A stretch of DNA of 64,000 nt. It comes from Humitalea rosea. GTDB taxonomy: Bacteria; Pseudomonadota; Alphaproteobacteria; Acetobacterales; Acetobacteraceae. Below the pieces are notes generated by a model. The model was given only the letters and a program-made list of their open reading frames with translations, ran no database searches and had not been told where the DNA came from. Of this stretch, positions 17,841 through 26,320 are shown piece after piece (the stretch's first letter is position 1; every line of letters starts with the position of its first letter). The translations under genes were made by a program, and so were the position numbers. Where the stretch lies: assembly GCF_003253705.1 (NCBI RefSeq), contig NZ_QKYU01000008.1, positions 62,001 to 126,000 on the forward strand, given 5' to 3'.

Positions 17841-18275
17841 CTACTCGGTCTCGTCGGAGGGGGTGTCGCTGCGCTGATAATGGGTGGCCATCATGCGGGC
17901 CACGGCGACCAGAGCGCTGCGATGCTTGGGATCGCTGATGCTGCCGAAGACCTGGATGAGTTCCACGATGTCATCGGCCGAGCGCCGGGAGGCGACATGC
18001 TTGGTGCCGCCGCGATCGCCGTCCGAGCCAGCGGAGATCAGCGTGTCCGCGCTGGTTCCGAGCGCGTCGGCGATGGCGATCAGGCGGCTGGCCGCAATGC
18101 GCGTCGCGCCGGTCTCGTAGCGATGCAGCTGCGCGCCCGTCACGCCCACCAGCCGGGCCAGATCCTTCTGCGTCTTGCCCTGGGATCGGCGCAGCTCACG
18201 AATTTCCCTGCCGAGGGCGAAGTCGGACACCGTGGGCGCGCGCTTGTTCATCGTCACTGGCGCAGCATGCTGCAT
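17841..18275 (-). CDS. XRE-family helix-turn-helix transcriptional regulator
   Basis: A 144-residue DNA-binding protein. The helix-turn-helix (about 22-76) reads REIRELRRSQGKTQKDLARL, then VTGAQLHRYETGATRIA and SRLIAIADALG, a standard Cro/C1-type fold. The remaining 60 residues have no recognised domain. The start at 18275 has AGGAG eight bases upstream. An alternative ATG at 18455 also has GGGAG eight bases upstream and would add 60 residues; that extension has low-GC third positions in its first part and no visible fold, so I prefer the shorter form. The gene is isolated, flanked by non-coding DNA on both sides. Its target is unknown; autoregulation or control of the divergent 1014-residue protein are reasonable guesses. 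Confidence 0.75.
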   Translation of the reverse strand: MQHAAPVTMNKRAPTVSDFALGREIRELRRSQGKTQKDLARLVGVTGAQLHRYETGATRIAASRLIAIADALGTSADTLISAGSDGDRGGTKHVASRRSADDIVELIQVFGSISDPKHRSALVAVARMMATHYQRSDTPSDETE

Positions 18276-19407
18276 CGCAACTACTCCTATCGAGGTGGCA
18301 GCGCCGCGTTCGGCACCGTCGCCCTGGATCGCGGCGGCCGGCACGGCGCGCGGCATGACAACCGGAGGCGACAAGGTGCTTGACGCCTTCAGCAATCCCG
18401 GAAGGTGACGCACAAAGCGAACCTGCCCATTGGAACCATTCGAGTCTGGTGACATGAGTTAATCTCCCACTGGCCGCCCGGCGATTTCCGGAGCAGCCGT
18501 CATGGCGTTCATGACGCCCAGGCAGAGAAGATCAGTTGGTCAGGCGGGCTGGAAAGCCTCCTCCGAGGCGCTGCTTGCGAAGGATGACCAGCAAATGATT
18601 CAGGGAGCGAGAATCCTCGCCTCGCCGTTGAGCGGGTGCCGCGCTATTTTCGAGATGTTTTCCGAAATATGAATCGTTTTATCGTCACGCCGAGAAACTG
18701 AACATCATAATAAACGATATGTATCATTTTTTGCAATGCATCGTTGTAAGGCAGAACAACAGAATCGCTCATTCCGGAATTGCACCGTCTTCGAGGTTGC
18801 AGGGAATCGCTTGATTAGAGGACAATTCCGGATCACGGTAAGTTGATCGAGTCGTTGCGAAAAACGGTGAGCCTTTATCGTGCCGTCCCGCATGTCGGCC
18901 GACAGTTTTCAGCCAGCTCACTCCTGGTGTAACGGGCGGCGGCCGCTGATGGCGCCGCCCCATGCGCGGGCCGCGCCGCGTGCAGTGCAGCGCCTCCAAC
19001 CCCTTCGTGGACTCTGGCGCCTCTCCCGCGCCCGCGCCGCCCTGGCTTCCTCCTCTTGCACGGGCCTAGCCTCTTGTGGCTGAATCTCTTGTCTGCGGTG
19101 TCAGCAATCTTGGCAGCATTGTAATTCGAAGGCCGGTATCGCAACGCCGCAAAACGGGAGAATCCACAGCAGGACTTACGGTAGCACACGACAAAATTTC
19201 CTTGCCTATTGTCAGACTGAATCGCTCCATTTGTCGCATATGCGCAATGTTCTTAAACTGTCGTCCTGATGCGGTTCGAGCAGAGAAAGCAGCAGTGACT
19301 CTCATCCTCATCCCCATCACCAGATTGGTGACAGCCAAGCGACGGCTTCCCGGGACGATCTGGCATGGTCCACCCGAACCTGGGCCCGGCTGTCGCGTTA
19401 CCGATTC
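18276..19407. other. long AT-richer gene-poor region upstream of the ParB-like/GAF protein
   Basis: No gene can be supported in these 1.1 kb. Positions 18600-18860 are distinctly AT-rich for this genome, with runs such as ATAATAAACGATATG. Short frames around 18875-19340 lack ribosome-binding sites and family similarity. A small inverted repeat, TCACCA-GAT-TGGTGA at 19317-19331, lies about 80 bases before the start at 19408 and could be an operator. The region may hold the promoters of the divergent XRE gene and the large signalling gene. Confidence 0.55.
19317..19331. promoter_or_regulatory. inverted repeat upstream of the ParB-like/GAF gene
   Basis: TCACCA (19317-19322) and TGGTGA (19326-19331) form a perfect six-base inverted repeat around GAT. 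It is 76 bases before the downstream ATG. It is a possible operator only; no matching copy was noticed elsewhere in the window. Confidence 0.25.
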
Positions 19408-22400
19408 ATGACCATTCCCGCCCGCATGCTCGCAGCCACCCCTTCGGCCCTTGGCCAGACCGCCGGCCGGGTGCCCCAGCGGATCAGCTTCGAGGCCTGC
19501 AGCATGACACCGCAGGAAGCCGATGCGTTGCTGGCGTCACGGCGCCATGGTGCCCATCGCCAGGACGCGACGGTGGCCGCCTATCGCCAGGCGATGATCG
19601 AGCGGCAGTGGATCCTTAACGGTATGCCCCTCATCATTTCTCGCAGCGGCGTCCTGCTGGATGGCGTGCAACGCCTGCTGGCCTGCTGCGATGCAGGCGT
19701 TGCCTTTCCGACCTTCGTGGCCAGGGATGTGGACGATGACGTGCTGCACACGATCGACCAGCATCGCCGGCGTTCCCTGGCTGATATCCTCGGCGCCCGC
19801 GGCGTGCCCAATGCCCATGCGCTGATGGCGCTGATGATCCGGCTGATGCGCTACGAGGATGGCTCGCTCGTCCATGGCCTCGGGCCGTCGCCCTCCTGGG
19901 CCCGGACGCAGCGCATCCTGGGCGCCAATCCCAGCCTCGAGCAGGATGTCGCCACCAGCCTGCAGATGGCCGGCTCGCCGCTGCCCGAGCCGGTGCGAAC
20001 CGCGATCGTTCACATGGGCTACCGGGTCGATCAGGCGAAAACCGAGCGGCTGCTGCAAGCCGTTCGCTATCCGGAGGCTTTCCCTCTCGACGATCCGGGC
20101 GCGCTGCTGCGGCTGGAGATCGACCGTCTGCGGGAAGACCCGACGACGATGCCGAGCCAGACCAAGCTGTTCGCGCTGGCGATCAAGGCCCTGAACGCGC
20201 TGCTGCGCGACGAGAAGCTGCGCCGCATCGCCTGGGTCGAAAGCCCCGGCACCGGCCGCCCCGCCGAGGATTTTCCGCAACTGGACAGCTATCCCGGCCT
20301 CATCGATCCCGGCCCGGAGGCGAGCCTCGCCGCCGCCGAGGGCTCGCCCGCGACCAGTGGCCATGGCGCCGTCCTGCCCGGCCAGTGCCAGGTCAGCCTC
20401 GAACGCATCGACCAGCAGCAGGCGGGGGAATACCTCGCCATGAACGTCACCGAGCGGGGGCTCATCAAGACCCATATGGACGGCCTCGCGCGAGACATGG
20501 CCGCCGGGCGCTGGATGCTCAACGCGCAGCCCATCTGCTTCTCGCGCAGCGGGCGGCTGATCAATGGCCAGCACCGCCTGATGGCCGTGGTCGCCGCCCG
20601 GGGCAGCATCGAGGTGCCCGTGATCCGCGGCCTCCCCGAGGAGGCCTATGCCACCTACGACATCCAGGCCAAGCGCCCACCGCCGGTGGAGGATCCCCAA
20701 GGCTCCTTTGGCGACCAGGCCCTGGCCGCGGCGATGGCCAACCTGCTGTGGCGCCAGGAGCGGCGGAGTCCGGCGACACGCAGCAAAAAGGCGACCACGG
20801 CCGAAATCCGGCAGATTCTCTTGGAGTTTCCCCGGCTCCTTGAGCTGCGGGGCTTCGGTCGGCGCATGGTCGCCTATGGCCGCGCCTCCGTGATGGGGTA
20901 TGGCGCCTTCGTGATCGAGCGGGAGGATCCGGCGCAGGCGGGCATCTTCCTCAGGGCGCTGGATACCGGCGCCGACCTGCCCGGCGGCCATCCGATCCTG
21001 ACCCTGCGCACCCAGATGCAGCGGCTGCGCCGGGAACGCGCCTCGCAGGAGGAGCAATTGGCCGCGCTGCTCAACGGCTGGCAGCGCTACAAGGCGCATG
21101 CCGCGGCCTGTGACGGCCCCCACCCCGCCGTGACCGCGCGGATCGAGGCGGGCGACAGGGCCCGCGTCCGCGCGGTTGCCCTGCCCGTCCTCGACCGTGC
21201 CGTCGTCGCCCCCCGGCCGGCGGTGGACGCGCCGCCGGACCAGCCGCCCTCCCCGATCCTGGCCCCCTATCTGGCCCAGGCATCAGCCGCCGCCCCTTAC
21301 GGCACCGCGGCCGATGCCACGGCGGAATTGCTGCGCCGCACGCGGCAGCAGTCGATGGTGGCCGGCTTCGGCCGCATCGCCCTGCGCGGTGGCGACCAGG
21401 GGGCCTTGATGCAGGAGGCCGCGCGGCTGGCGGCGGAGGGCGTCCGCACCGCCCTTGCCATGGTCCTGCAGCATGATCCCGCGACGGACACCTTGGTGCT
21501 GCGCGCCGGTATCGGCTGGCGCGCGGGGGTGGTCGGGCACACGCGGCTGCCGGTGGGCCCCTCCTCCCCCGCCGGCTTTGCCTTCGCCACCCGCACCTCG
21601 ATCGTCTGCAACGACCTCGCCGCCGAACGTCGCTTCGGCCTGTCGACGCTGCTCGCCGAGCATGGCGTGCGGCGCCAGGCGAATGTGCTCATCGAGGGCG
21701 CCGGCGCCCCCTTCGGGGTGCTGGAGGTGGACCACGCCGCCGACGGCGCCTTCAGCAGCGGCGATATCAGCTTCCTCGCGGCCCTGGCCAATATCCTGGC
21801 CCTGGGCATCGAACGCGGGCGGGAGGCCGCCCAGCGGGACCGCCTGATGGCCGAGCGCCCGCTGCTGCTGGCCGAAGGCCGCCATCGCGTCCGCGACGGG
21901 CTCCAGCTTGTCCACACCATCCTGACGCTGGAGGCCCATGGCGTGGAGAGCCTGGCCGCCCGGCGCGTGCTGGATACCACCGCCCGCCGTATCATGGGCG
22001 TCGCCGCGGTCTATGAGCGCCTCGACCACACCGACACCCCGGTGGATATCGGCGCCTATCTCGCGGGGGTGGTGGAGGCCCTGCGGGCGGGCCTCGATGG
22101 CCGGCTGCCGCGGCGCCGGATCGGCCTCGACGTGGAGCCGGGGGTGACGGTCCCGCCGAACCGCCTGCAGGTGCTGGGGCTGCTGCTCGCCGAATTGCTC
22201 AGCACCGCCCTGGGGCGTGGCGGGGGCGACATCCGGGTCCGCTTCGCCCGCACGCCCACCGGGGCGCGGCTGGAGGTGGAGAATGAGGAGACGGGCCTTG
22301 AGCCCCTCCCCGACCCGGAGCCGAGCGCCGATGTCGGCATGCACCTCATCGCGACTCTGCTGCAGGAACAGGGCGGCGTGTTCACCCTGACCCGTGACGG

Positions 22401-22452
22401 TCCCCGCACGCGTTTCATCGCTGCCTTCCCCTTGGGGGCACCACCGTCCTGA
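19408..22452 (+). CDS. duplicated ParB/Srx-like module fused to GAF and HisKA_2-type (degenerate) histidine kinase
   Basis: A 1014-residue protein with a layout I do not recognise from any named system. Residues about 30-300 and 330-600 look like two copies of a ParB/sulfiredoxin-like module. Copy 1 has QWILNGMPLIISRSGVLLDG then VQRL; copy 2 has RWMLNAQPICFSRSGRLING then QHRL, keeping the GQHR nucleotide-site motif. A proline-rich linker (600-635) leads to a GAF-like domain (about 645-805), a HisKA_2-type helix pair (GRHRVRDGLQLVHTIL, candidate phosphoacceptor H826) and a HATPase-like C-terminus (920-1010). The N box reads AELLSTAL, so the Mg-binding Asn is Thr (T933), and the usual D-x-G box reads ENEETG. 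ATP binding may therefore be lost. There is no signal peptide or membrane helix. No clear ribosome-binding site precedes the ATG. A small receiver gene follows after 101 bases. The function is unknown. Confidence 0.72.
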   Translation: MTIPARMLAATPSALGQTAGRVPQRISFEACSMTPQEADALLASRRHGAHRQDATVAAYRQAMIERQWILNGMPLIISRSGVLLDGVQRLLACCDAGVAFPTFVARDVDDDVLHTIDQHRRRSLADILGARGVPNAHALMALMIRLMRYEDGSLVHGLGPSPSWARTQRILGANPSLEQDVATSLQMAGSPLPEPVRTAIVHMGYRVDQAKTERLLQAVRYPEAFPLDDPGALLRLEIDRLREDPTTMPSQTKLFALAIKALNALLRDEKLRRIAWVESPGTGRPAEDFPQLDSYPGLIDPGPEASLAAAEGSPATSGHGAVLPGQCQVSLERIDQQQAGEYLAMNVTERGLIKTHMDGLARDMAAGRWMLNAQPICFSRSGRLINGQHRLMAVVAARGSIEVPVIRGLPEEAYATYDIQAKRPPPVEDPQGSFGDQALAAAMANLLWRQERRSPATRSKKATTAEIRQILLEFPRLLELRGFGRRMVAYGRASVMGYGAFVIEREDPAQAGIFLRALDTGADLPGGHPILTLRTQMQRLRRERASQEEQLAALLNGWQRYKAHAAACDGPHPAVTARIEAGDRARVRAVALPVLDRAVVAPRPAVDAPPDQPPSPILAPYLAQASAAAPYGTAADATAELLRRTRQQSMVAGFGRIALRGGDQGALMQEAARLAAEGVRTALAMVLQHDPATDTLVLRAGIGWRAGVVGHTRLPVGPSSPAGFAFATRTSIVCNDLAAERRFGLSTLLAEHGVRRQANVLIEGAGAPFGVLEVDHAADGAFSSGDISFLAALANILALGIERGREAAQRDRLMAERPLLLAEGRHRVRDGLQLVHTILTLEAHGVESLAARRVLDTTARRIMGVAAVYERLDHTDTPVDIGAYLAGVVEALRAGLDGRLPRRRIGLDVEPGVTVPPNRLQVLGLLLAELLSTALGRGGGDIRVRFARTPTGARLEVENEETGLEPLPDPEPSADVGMHLIATLLQEQGGVFTLTRDGPRTRFIAAFPLGAPPS

Positions 22453-22553
22453 CGGGCCTCGCACAGCCCGCATCCGCCGGCGAGGGTCCCACCCGATCCC
22501 GCCCAGGCCAAAGCCGGTACCCAGACGCCCGCGCTGCCCGGGTTCGCTGACCC

Positions 22554-22943
22554 ATGGCCGATCCGCACGCCGTGCTGCTGCTTGAGGACCATGCGTTGCT
22601 GCGGGCCACCCTGGTGATGGCCTTGCGGCACGGCGGCTTTACCGTCTACCCGGCCGGAAACATCTCGGAGGCCCTGGCCCTGCTCGTGGACCAGCCGGCC
22701 ATCAACGTGGTGCTGTCCGAGGTCGAACTCGGCGTGAGCGCGCTGGACGGCTTCACCTTCGCCGCGATGGCCACCGCCTTGCGGGCGGAGCTGGGCTTCG
22801 TCTTCCTGACCGGCCGCGACGACCTGCTGCTCAGCCGCACCGCCCGCGGGCGTGAGATCCATCTGGTGAAGCCCTGCCCCATGACCCGCGTGGAGGACTC
22901 CATCCGGCAATTGATGGCCCCTGGACTTGCGCGGCGCGCATGA
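22554..22943 (+). CDS. stand-alone receiver domain with Glu at the phosphoacceptor position
   Basis: A 129-residue CheY-like protein. It keeps the acidic residues E11 and D12 (LLLEDHALLR), T86 (VFLTGRDD) and K106 (HLVKPC). The strand that normally holds the phosphorylated Asp reads NVVLSEVELG, with Glu (E56) where Asp is expected. Glu there often mimics the phosphorylated state, so this may be constitutively on or work as a binding partner. It follows the ParB-like/GAF/kinase gene and is probably co-transcribed with it. There is no output domain. The start codon lacks a strong ribosome-binding site. Confidence 0.75.
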   Translation: MADPHAVLLLEDHALLRATLVMALRHGGFTVYPAGNISEALALLVDQPAINVVLSEVELGVSALDGFTFAAMATALRAELGFVFLTGRDDLLLSRTARGREIHLVKPCPMTRVEDSIRQLMAPGLARRA

Positions 22944-22944
22944 C

Positions 22945-22967
22945 CGGGGCGACGACGCGCCGCCCCG
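22945..22967. terminator. hairpin between convergent genes
   Basis: CGGGGCG (22945-22951) pairs with CGCCCCG (22961-22967) around a nine-base loop. It fills the 31-base gap between the receiver gene and the convergent CBM60-like gene, so it could terminate both. There is no T tract. Confidence 0.45.
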
Positions 22968-22974
22968 TTCCGGC

Positions 22975-25836
22975 TCAGAAGGCGAAGACGGCGTCTCCCG
23001 TGGTATACAGCGGCGCGGCCTGGCCGGTATCGGTGCCGTTGAACGTCACGGAGTCGACATAGAGGTTCCGGTCCAGATCGGCCGCACCGCCCCAGCCGTC
23101 GTTGAGGAAGCGCACGGTCAGCTCATGCGGCCCCTGGCCAAAGGCCCCGACGACCTCGACATACTCGACCTTATGGGCGGCATGGGAGACCGAGCTGACA
23201 TGCTCCCCGCCCGTCTGCGCGCCATCGATGAAGAGCAGGAAGCGCGGGTTGCCCTGCCAGGCATCCGCCGAAACGCCGATGCGCAGCACATCCGGCGCCG
23301 TGGCGACCGGGACGGCGACGGGGGCCTGCGGTGCCGGCGCCGCCGTGGCGGAGATGTTCAGCGTCGCACCGCCATTCGACAGCAGCGACGCCGACCAGGC
23401 CTGATCCGTGCCATCGACCGATACCGAATTCACATACAGGTTGCGGTCGGTCGCCGCGGTGCCGCCCCACAGATCGTTGACGAACTGCACGGTCAGCGCA
23501 TGCGGGCCGGCGGCCAGGTTGGCGTGGATATCGAGGTAGCCGGTCTCGCCCGCGGCATGCGGGGCGGTGGCGTATCGATCCGCGACGACGACCTTGCCAT
23601 CGAGGAGGATGCTGTACCGTGCATCGCCCTGCCAGGCATCTTCCGACAGGCCGATCCGCACGAGATTGGCGCCGATGCCGAAGCTCGGCACGGCGGAGGG
23701 CTCCGGGACGGCGGGTGCCGGCTGTGCGGGTGCCGGTTCGGCAGGCACTGGTTCCGCGGGCACTGGCGTCGGATCGACCGCGACGGGCGTCGCCGGGATC
23801 GGGGGTGTCCCGCCGCCCAAGGCCGGCGCCTCGATCGAGAAGGTCGGATCGCGGTTGAAATCGGCGGCGGTGGTGAAGGGCGGCTGGTCGGCCAGCAGCG
23901 CGTAATAGGCATCGGCCGCCGCGGTCGAGCCTAGCACCTCGGCCAGCCCGGCCAGCGTCGCCAGCGCAAGCTGGGCGTAATCGCCCTGGCTCTGGCTCCA
24001 GCCCGTGCCATTGGTCCATTGGCGGGCCGTCATCTCGGCGCCGATCTCGGCCCATGTCTGGTAGGGCGTGCCGGTCACGGGGTCGCTGATGGCGATCAGA
24101 TAGGCGGCGCCATCATGCGAGGCGAAGCCGTCGGCGGCATGGGTGAAGCGGCCGATCAGGAAGTTGGACTGCCATTCGAGGAAGGTCACCGCATCGGCAT
24201 TGCCGTGGCTGGCCGCGGCGATGGCGGTGGAGGCGAAGTAGTCCTGCTGCCACGCCGGCATCGCCCCGGCCGCGCCATAGACGCCGGGCAGCCAGCCATG
24301 GGCCTCGCCCTGCGCGGCCGTCCAGGCCGGGATCTGCGCCACCAGCCAGGACCAGTTGGCCTCCGACACGCTGGTGAAATAGGCCTTCTCGGCGCTGCCG
24401 TCGGGGCTGGCCCAGGCGGCCTCGTCGATCTGGCGCAGGCTCCAGGCGGCGCCGCGGACCTGATTGTCCTTGACCACCAGCTCGCCGGCATCGCCCCGGA
24501 CCGCCGGCCATTGGGCGACCACGTTCCACGAGGCCTGGGCGTTCAGAGTGTCGAGCATCCAGCGCTCGCCGGTCAGCAGATAGGGCACGAAGGACAGATC
24601 CGGCTGATGCGCCGAATCCAGGCTCCAGCCGCTGAGGGCGTCCGGCTGCTGCGTGAGGCCGGTCGAGGCCCCATCGCCCGGGGTGCCGGTGCCGCCGCGA
24701 TAATCCGTCCATAGCTGCGGATAGTCATCGGCGCCGAGCCAGCTGCCGTTCTGGGCATCCCACATGTTCCAGGGCACGCCGCCGGCCGCTTCGGCCTGAT
24801 CCATGGCGTAGCTCGCGACGCGGATATCCTGGGTCATGAGCCAGGCGGTATTGGCCGAGGTGGTGAAGCCGATGTCGCCGCGGGCACCCGTCGCCGGCAT
24901 GTACTGGGTCACGCCATTGGTCGCGAGCGGATCGCCCCAGCCCGGTGCGGCGGTCGCATCGCCGAAGGCGCTCAACAGGCTCTCGGCGACGCCGGTCGTG
25001 AGGTCGTATTCGGCGATGGCGCCGGTCTGCTGCAGATGCGCGATGTCCTGGCGGATGTTCAGCCAGCCATCGGTGGCATCGCCCAGGCCCTGGCCGCCAT
25101 CCTTGCCGTTGGCGAAGCTCTGGTGCCAGTTCTGGTACTGGCCCTGGTCGATGGCGTGCTGCGCCACGGTCTGCCCGTCCATGGTGACGGTGACGTCGTA
25201 GGCCGCGCGGCCCCCGGCCGCTTCCATGGCGCGGTCGTTGTTGAACTGCGCCTCGACCGACATGCCGCCGTTGGCGAACCCCGTGACGTCGAAGACCAGC
25301 CGCTGCGAGCCGGCGAGCGGGATCTCGACCCGCGCCTGGGTGGCAAGCGGGCCCTGCTGCCAGAAGGAGGCGGTGCCATCGGCCAGCGCGTCGCGCAGCG
25401 CCTCCAGCACATCGATGCTGTGGGTGACGCCATCGGCGCCGGTCAACGCCACGGCGAAGGAATGGCCCCCGAGGGTGGCCGCCAGGTCGAGCGCGGGCGC
25501 AGTGCCGGCGGCCGGCGCCGTGACCAGCACGGCCTCGACCTGCGCGCCAGCGGCGAGGGCGGGGCGTTCCATGGATAGGACAGCCATCTTAACGGAGCCG
25601 TCGTCGTATCTTGTCTTCACATCGATCTGAACAGGCAATGATCCGCCCGCGATCGAGGCCATCAACCCGACCCCGCTGGGCAGCTCCCCTTGGACGAACA
25701 CCTGCCCGAGGGTCACGATCCCCGCCTTCAGCTCCGACAGGCCAGCATTGCTGTAAGAAATCCTGACAATTTCTCCTGTCATTGATTCTTGTTGCGATTT
25801 TCCAATAAGAACAGAGGTGGTTTCGGCCAACGGCAT
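22975..25836 (-). CDS. large leaderless protein with two C-terminal CBM60-like modules
   Basis: A 953-residue acidic, Gly/Ala-rich protein. Two C-terminal repeats of about 100 residues (about 723-830 and 848-935) each contain RIG.S.DAWQG near the start and NDLWGG or NDGWGG followed by DRNLYV. This fits the Ca-dependent xylan-binding module CBM60. A Pro/Ala/Glu linker (about 675-718) precedes them. The N-terminal part includes DDGSVKMAVLSMERP, like RIFT-barrel regions of polysaccharide-active proteins. The middle is Trp-rich and helical (LSFVPYLLTGERWMLDTL), like alpha/alpha-toroid enzymes. That part is only a weak resemblance and no catalytic residues can be named. There is no Sec signal; the acidic tail ending DAVFAF resembles type I secretion signals, which is inference. 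GGGAA lies nine bases before the ATG. Confidence 0.75.
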   Translation of the reverse strand: MPLAETTSVLIGKSQQESMTGEIVRISYSNAGLSELKAGIVTLGQVFVQGELPSGVGLMASIAGGSLPVQIDVKTRYDDGSVKMAVLSMERPALAAGAQVEAVLVTAPAAGTAPALDLAATLGGHSFAVALTGADGVTHSIDVLEALRDALADGTASFWQQGPLATQARVEIPLAGSQRLVFDVTGFANGGMSVEAQFNNDRAMEAAGGRAAYDVTVTMDGQTVAQHAIDQGQYQNWHQSFANGKDGGQGLGDATDGWLNIRQDIAHLQQTGAIAEYDLTTGVAESLLSAFGDATAAPGWGDPLATNGVTQYMPATGARGDIGFTTSANTAWLMTQDIRVASYAMDQAEAAGGVPWNMWDAQNGSWLGADDYPQLWTDYRGGTGTPGDGASTGLTQQPDALSGWSLDSAHQPDLSFVPYLLTGERWMLDTLNAQASWNVVAQWPAVRGDAGELVVKDNQVRGAAWSLRQIDEAAWASPDGSAEKAYFTSVSEANWSWLVAQIPAWTAAQGEAHGWLPGVYGAAGAMPAWQQDYFASTAIAAASHGNADAVTFLEWQSNFLIGRFTHAADGFASHDGAAYLIAISDPVTGTPYQTWAEIGAEMTARQWTNGTGWSQSQGDYAQLALATLAGLAEVLGSTAAADAYYALLADQPPFTTAADFNRDPTFSIEAPALGGGTPPIPATPVAVDPTPVPAEPVPAEPAPAQPAPAVPEPSAVPSFGIGANLVRIGLSEDAWQGDARYSILLDGKVVVADRYATAPHAAGETGYLDIHANLAAGPHALTVQFVNDLWGGTAATDRNLYVNSVSVDGTDQAWSASLLSNGGATLNISATAAPAPQAPVAVPVATAPDVLRIGVSADAWQGNPRFLLFIDGAQTGGEHVSSVSHAAHKVEYVEVVGAFGQGPHELTVRFLNDGWGGAADLDRNLYVDSVTFNGTDTGQAAPLYTTGDAVFAF

Positions 25837-26320
25837 GCAGATGATTTCCCTGATTATGATACGAATTTCGCTTCAATGTGAATTTTATCGGATCATGTAT
25901 CCCAGTCTGGACGACGTTGGGAAAGCGTATTACATGCAAATGCTGTACTTAAAAGAAGGAATTTCGGTATAGCGGACCTCTCATTTTCGTTATCGTTGAT
26001 TATCTACACCATGATTGCCAGTCCCAAAAAATATGCCGGGCTGGACAGTGCGGTGATTGTATTGCGAGACACGTCATTGTCAGGTCTCAGCCTCACGCAC
26101 CCGTGTTTTGAAGGTCCTAATGGCGCTTCACCGGGCCGGGTCAAAAATAATCCCACATCGGATCGATTCGAACGGCGTCCCATGGCGTCAGAGCCGATGC
26201 ATCCCATGAGAATTTTTCCGGCAGGCCGATGACTGGCGTCCTTCCACGCGAAGGCGTCAGGATCGAAGGCTCCATGAAGCGCGAGGCAAGAAAGGCAGGA
26301 GAACCAGCACAGAGGCTGTC
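25837..26320. other. AT-richer intergenic region between the CBM60-like and ferric-reductase-like genes
   Basis: This 484-base stretch has no gene I can support. The part next to the CBM60-like gene (25840-26040) is AT-rich and should contain that gene's leftward promoter; CATAAT-like and TATCAT-like sequences occur at about 25855-25865 on the minus strand, without a clear -35. The other half lies past the stop of the ferric-reductase-like gene and shows only a weak hairpin around 26240. Confidence 0.5.

Noticed and set aside
17313-17938. Short frames after xrtA as small genes
   Set aside because: They lack ribosome-binding sites and domains, several overlap on opposite strands, and they include the repeat region.
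18875-19411. Short frames upstream of the ParB-like/GAF gene
   Set aside because: Competing short frames occur on both strands with no start signals and no family resemblance.
23695-23720. VPEP-like segment in the CBM60-like protein as a PEP-CTERM signal
   Set aside because: It is in an internal proline-rich linker, not at the C-terminus, and no membrane helix with a basic end follows it.
25996-26232. A 78-codon rightward frame in the gap after the CBM60-like gene
   Set aside because: There is no ribosome-binding site or recognisable domain, and the composition resembles non-coding DNA.
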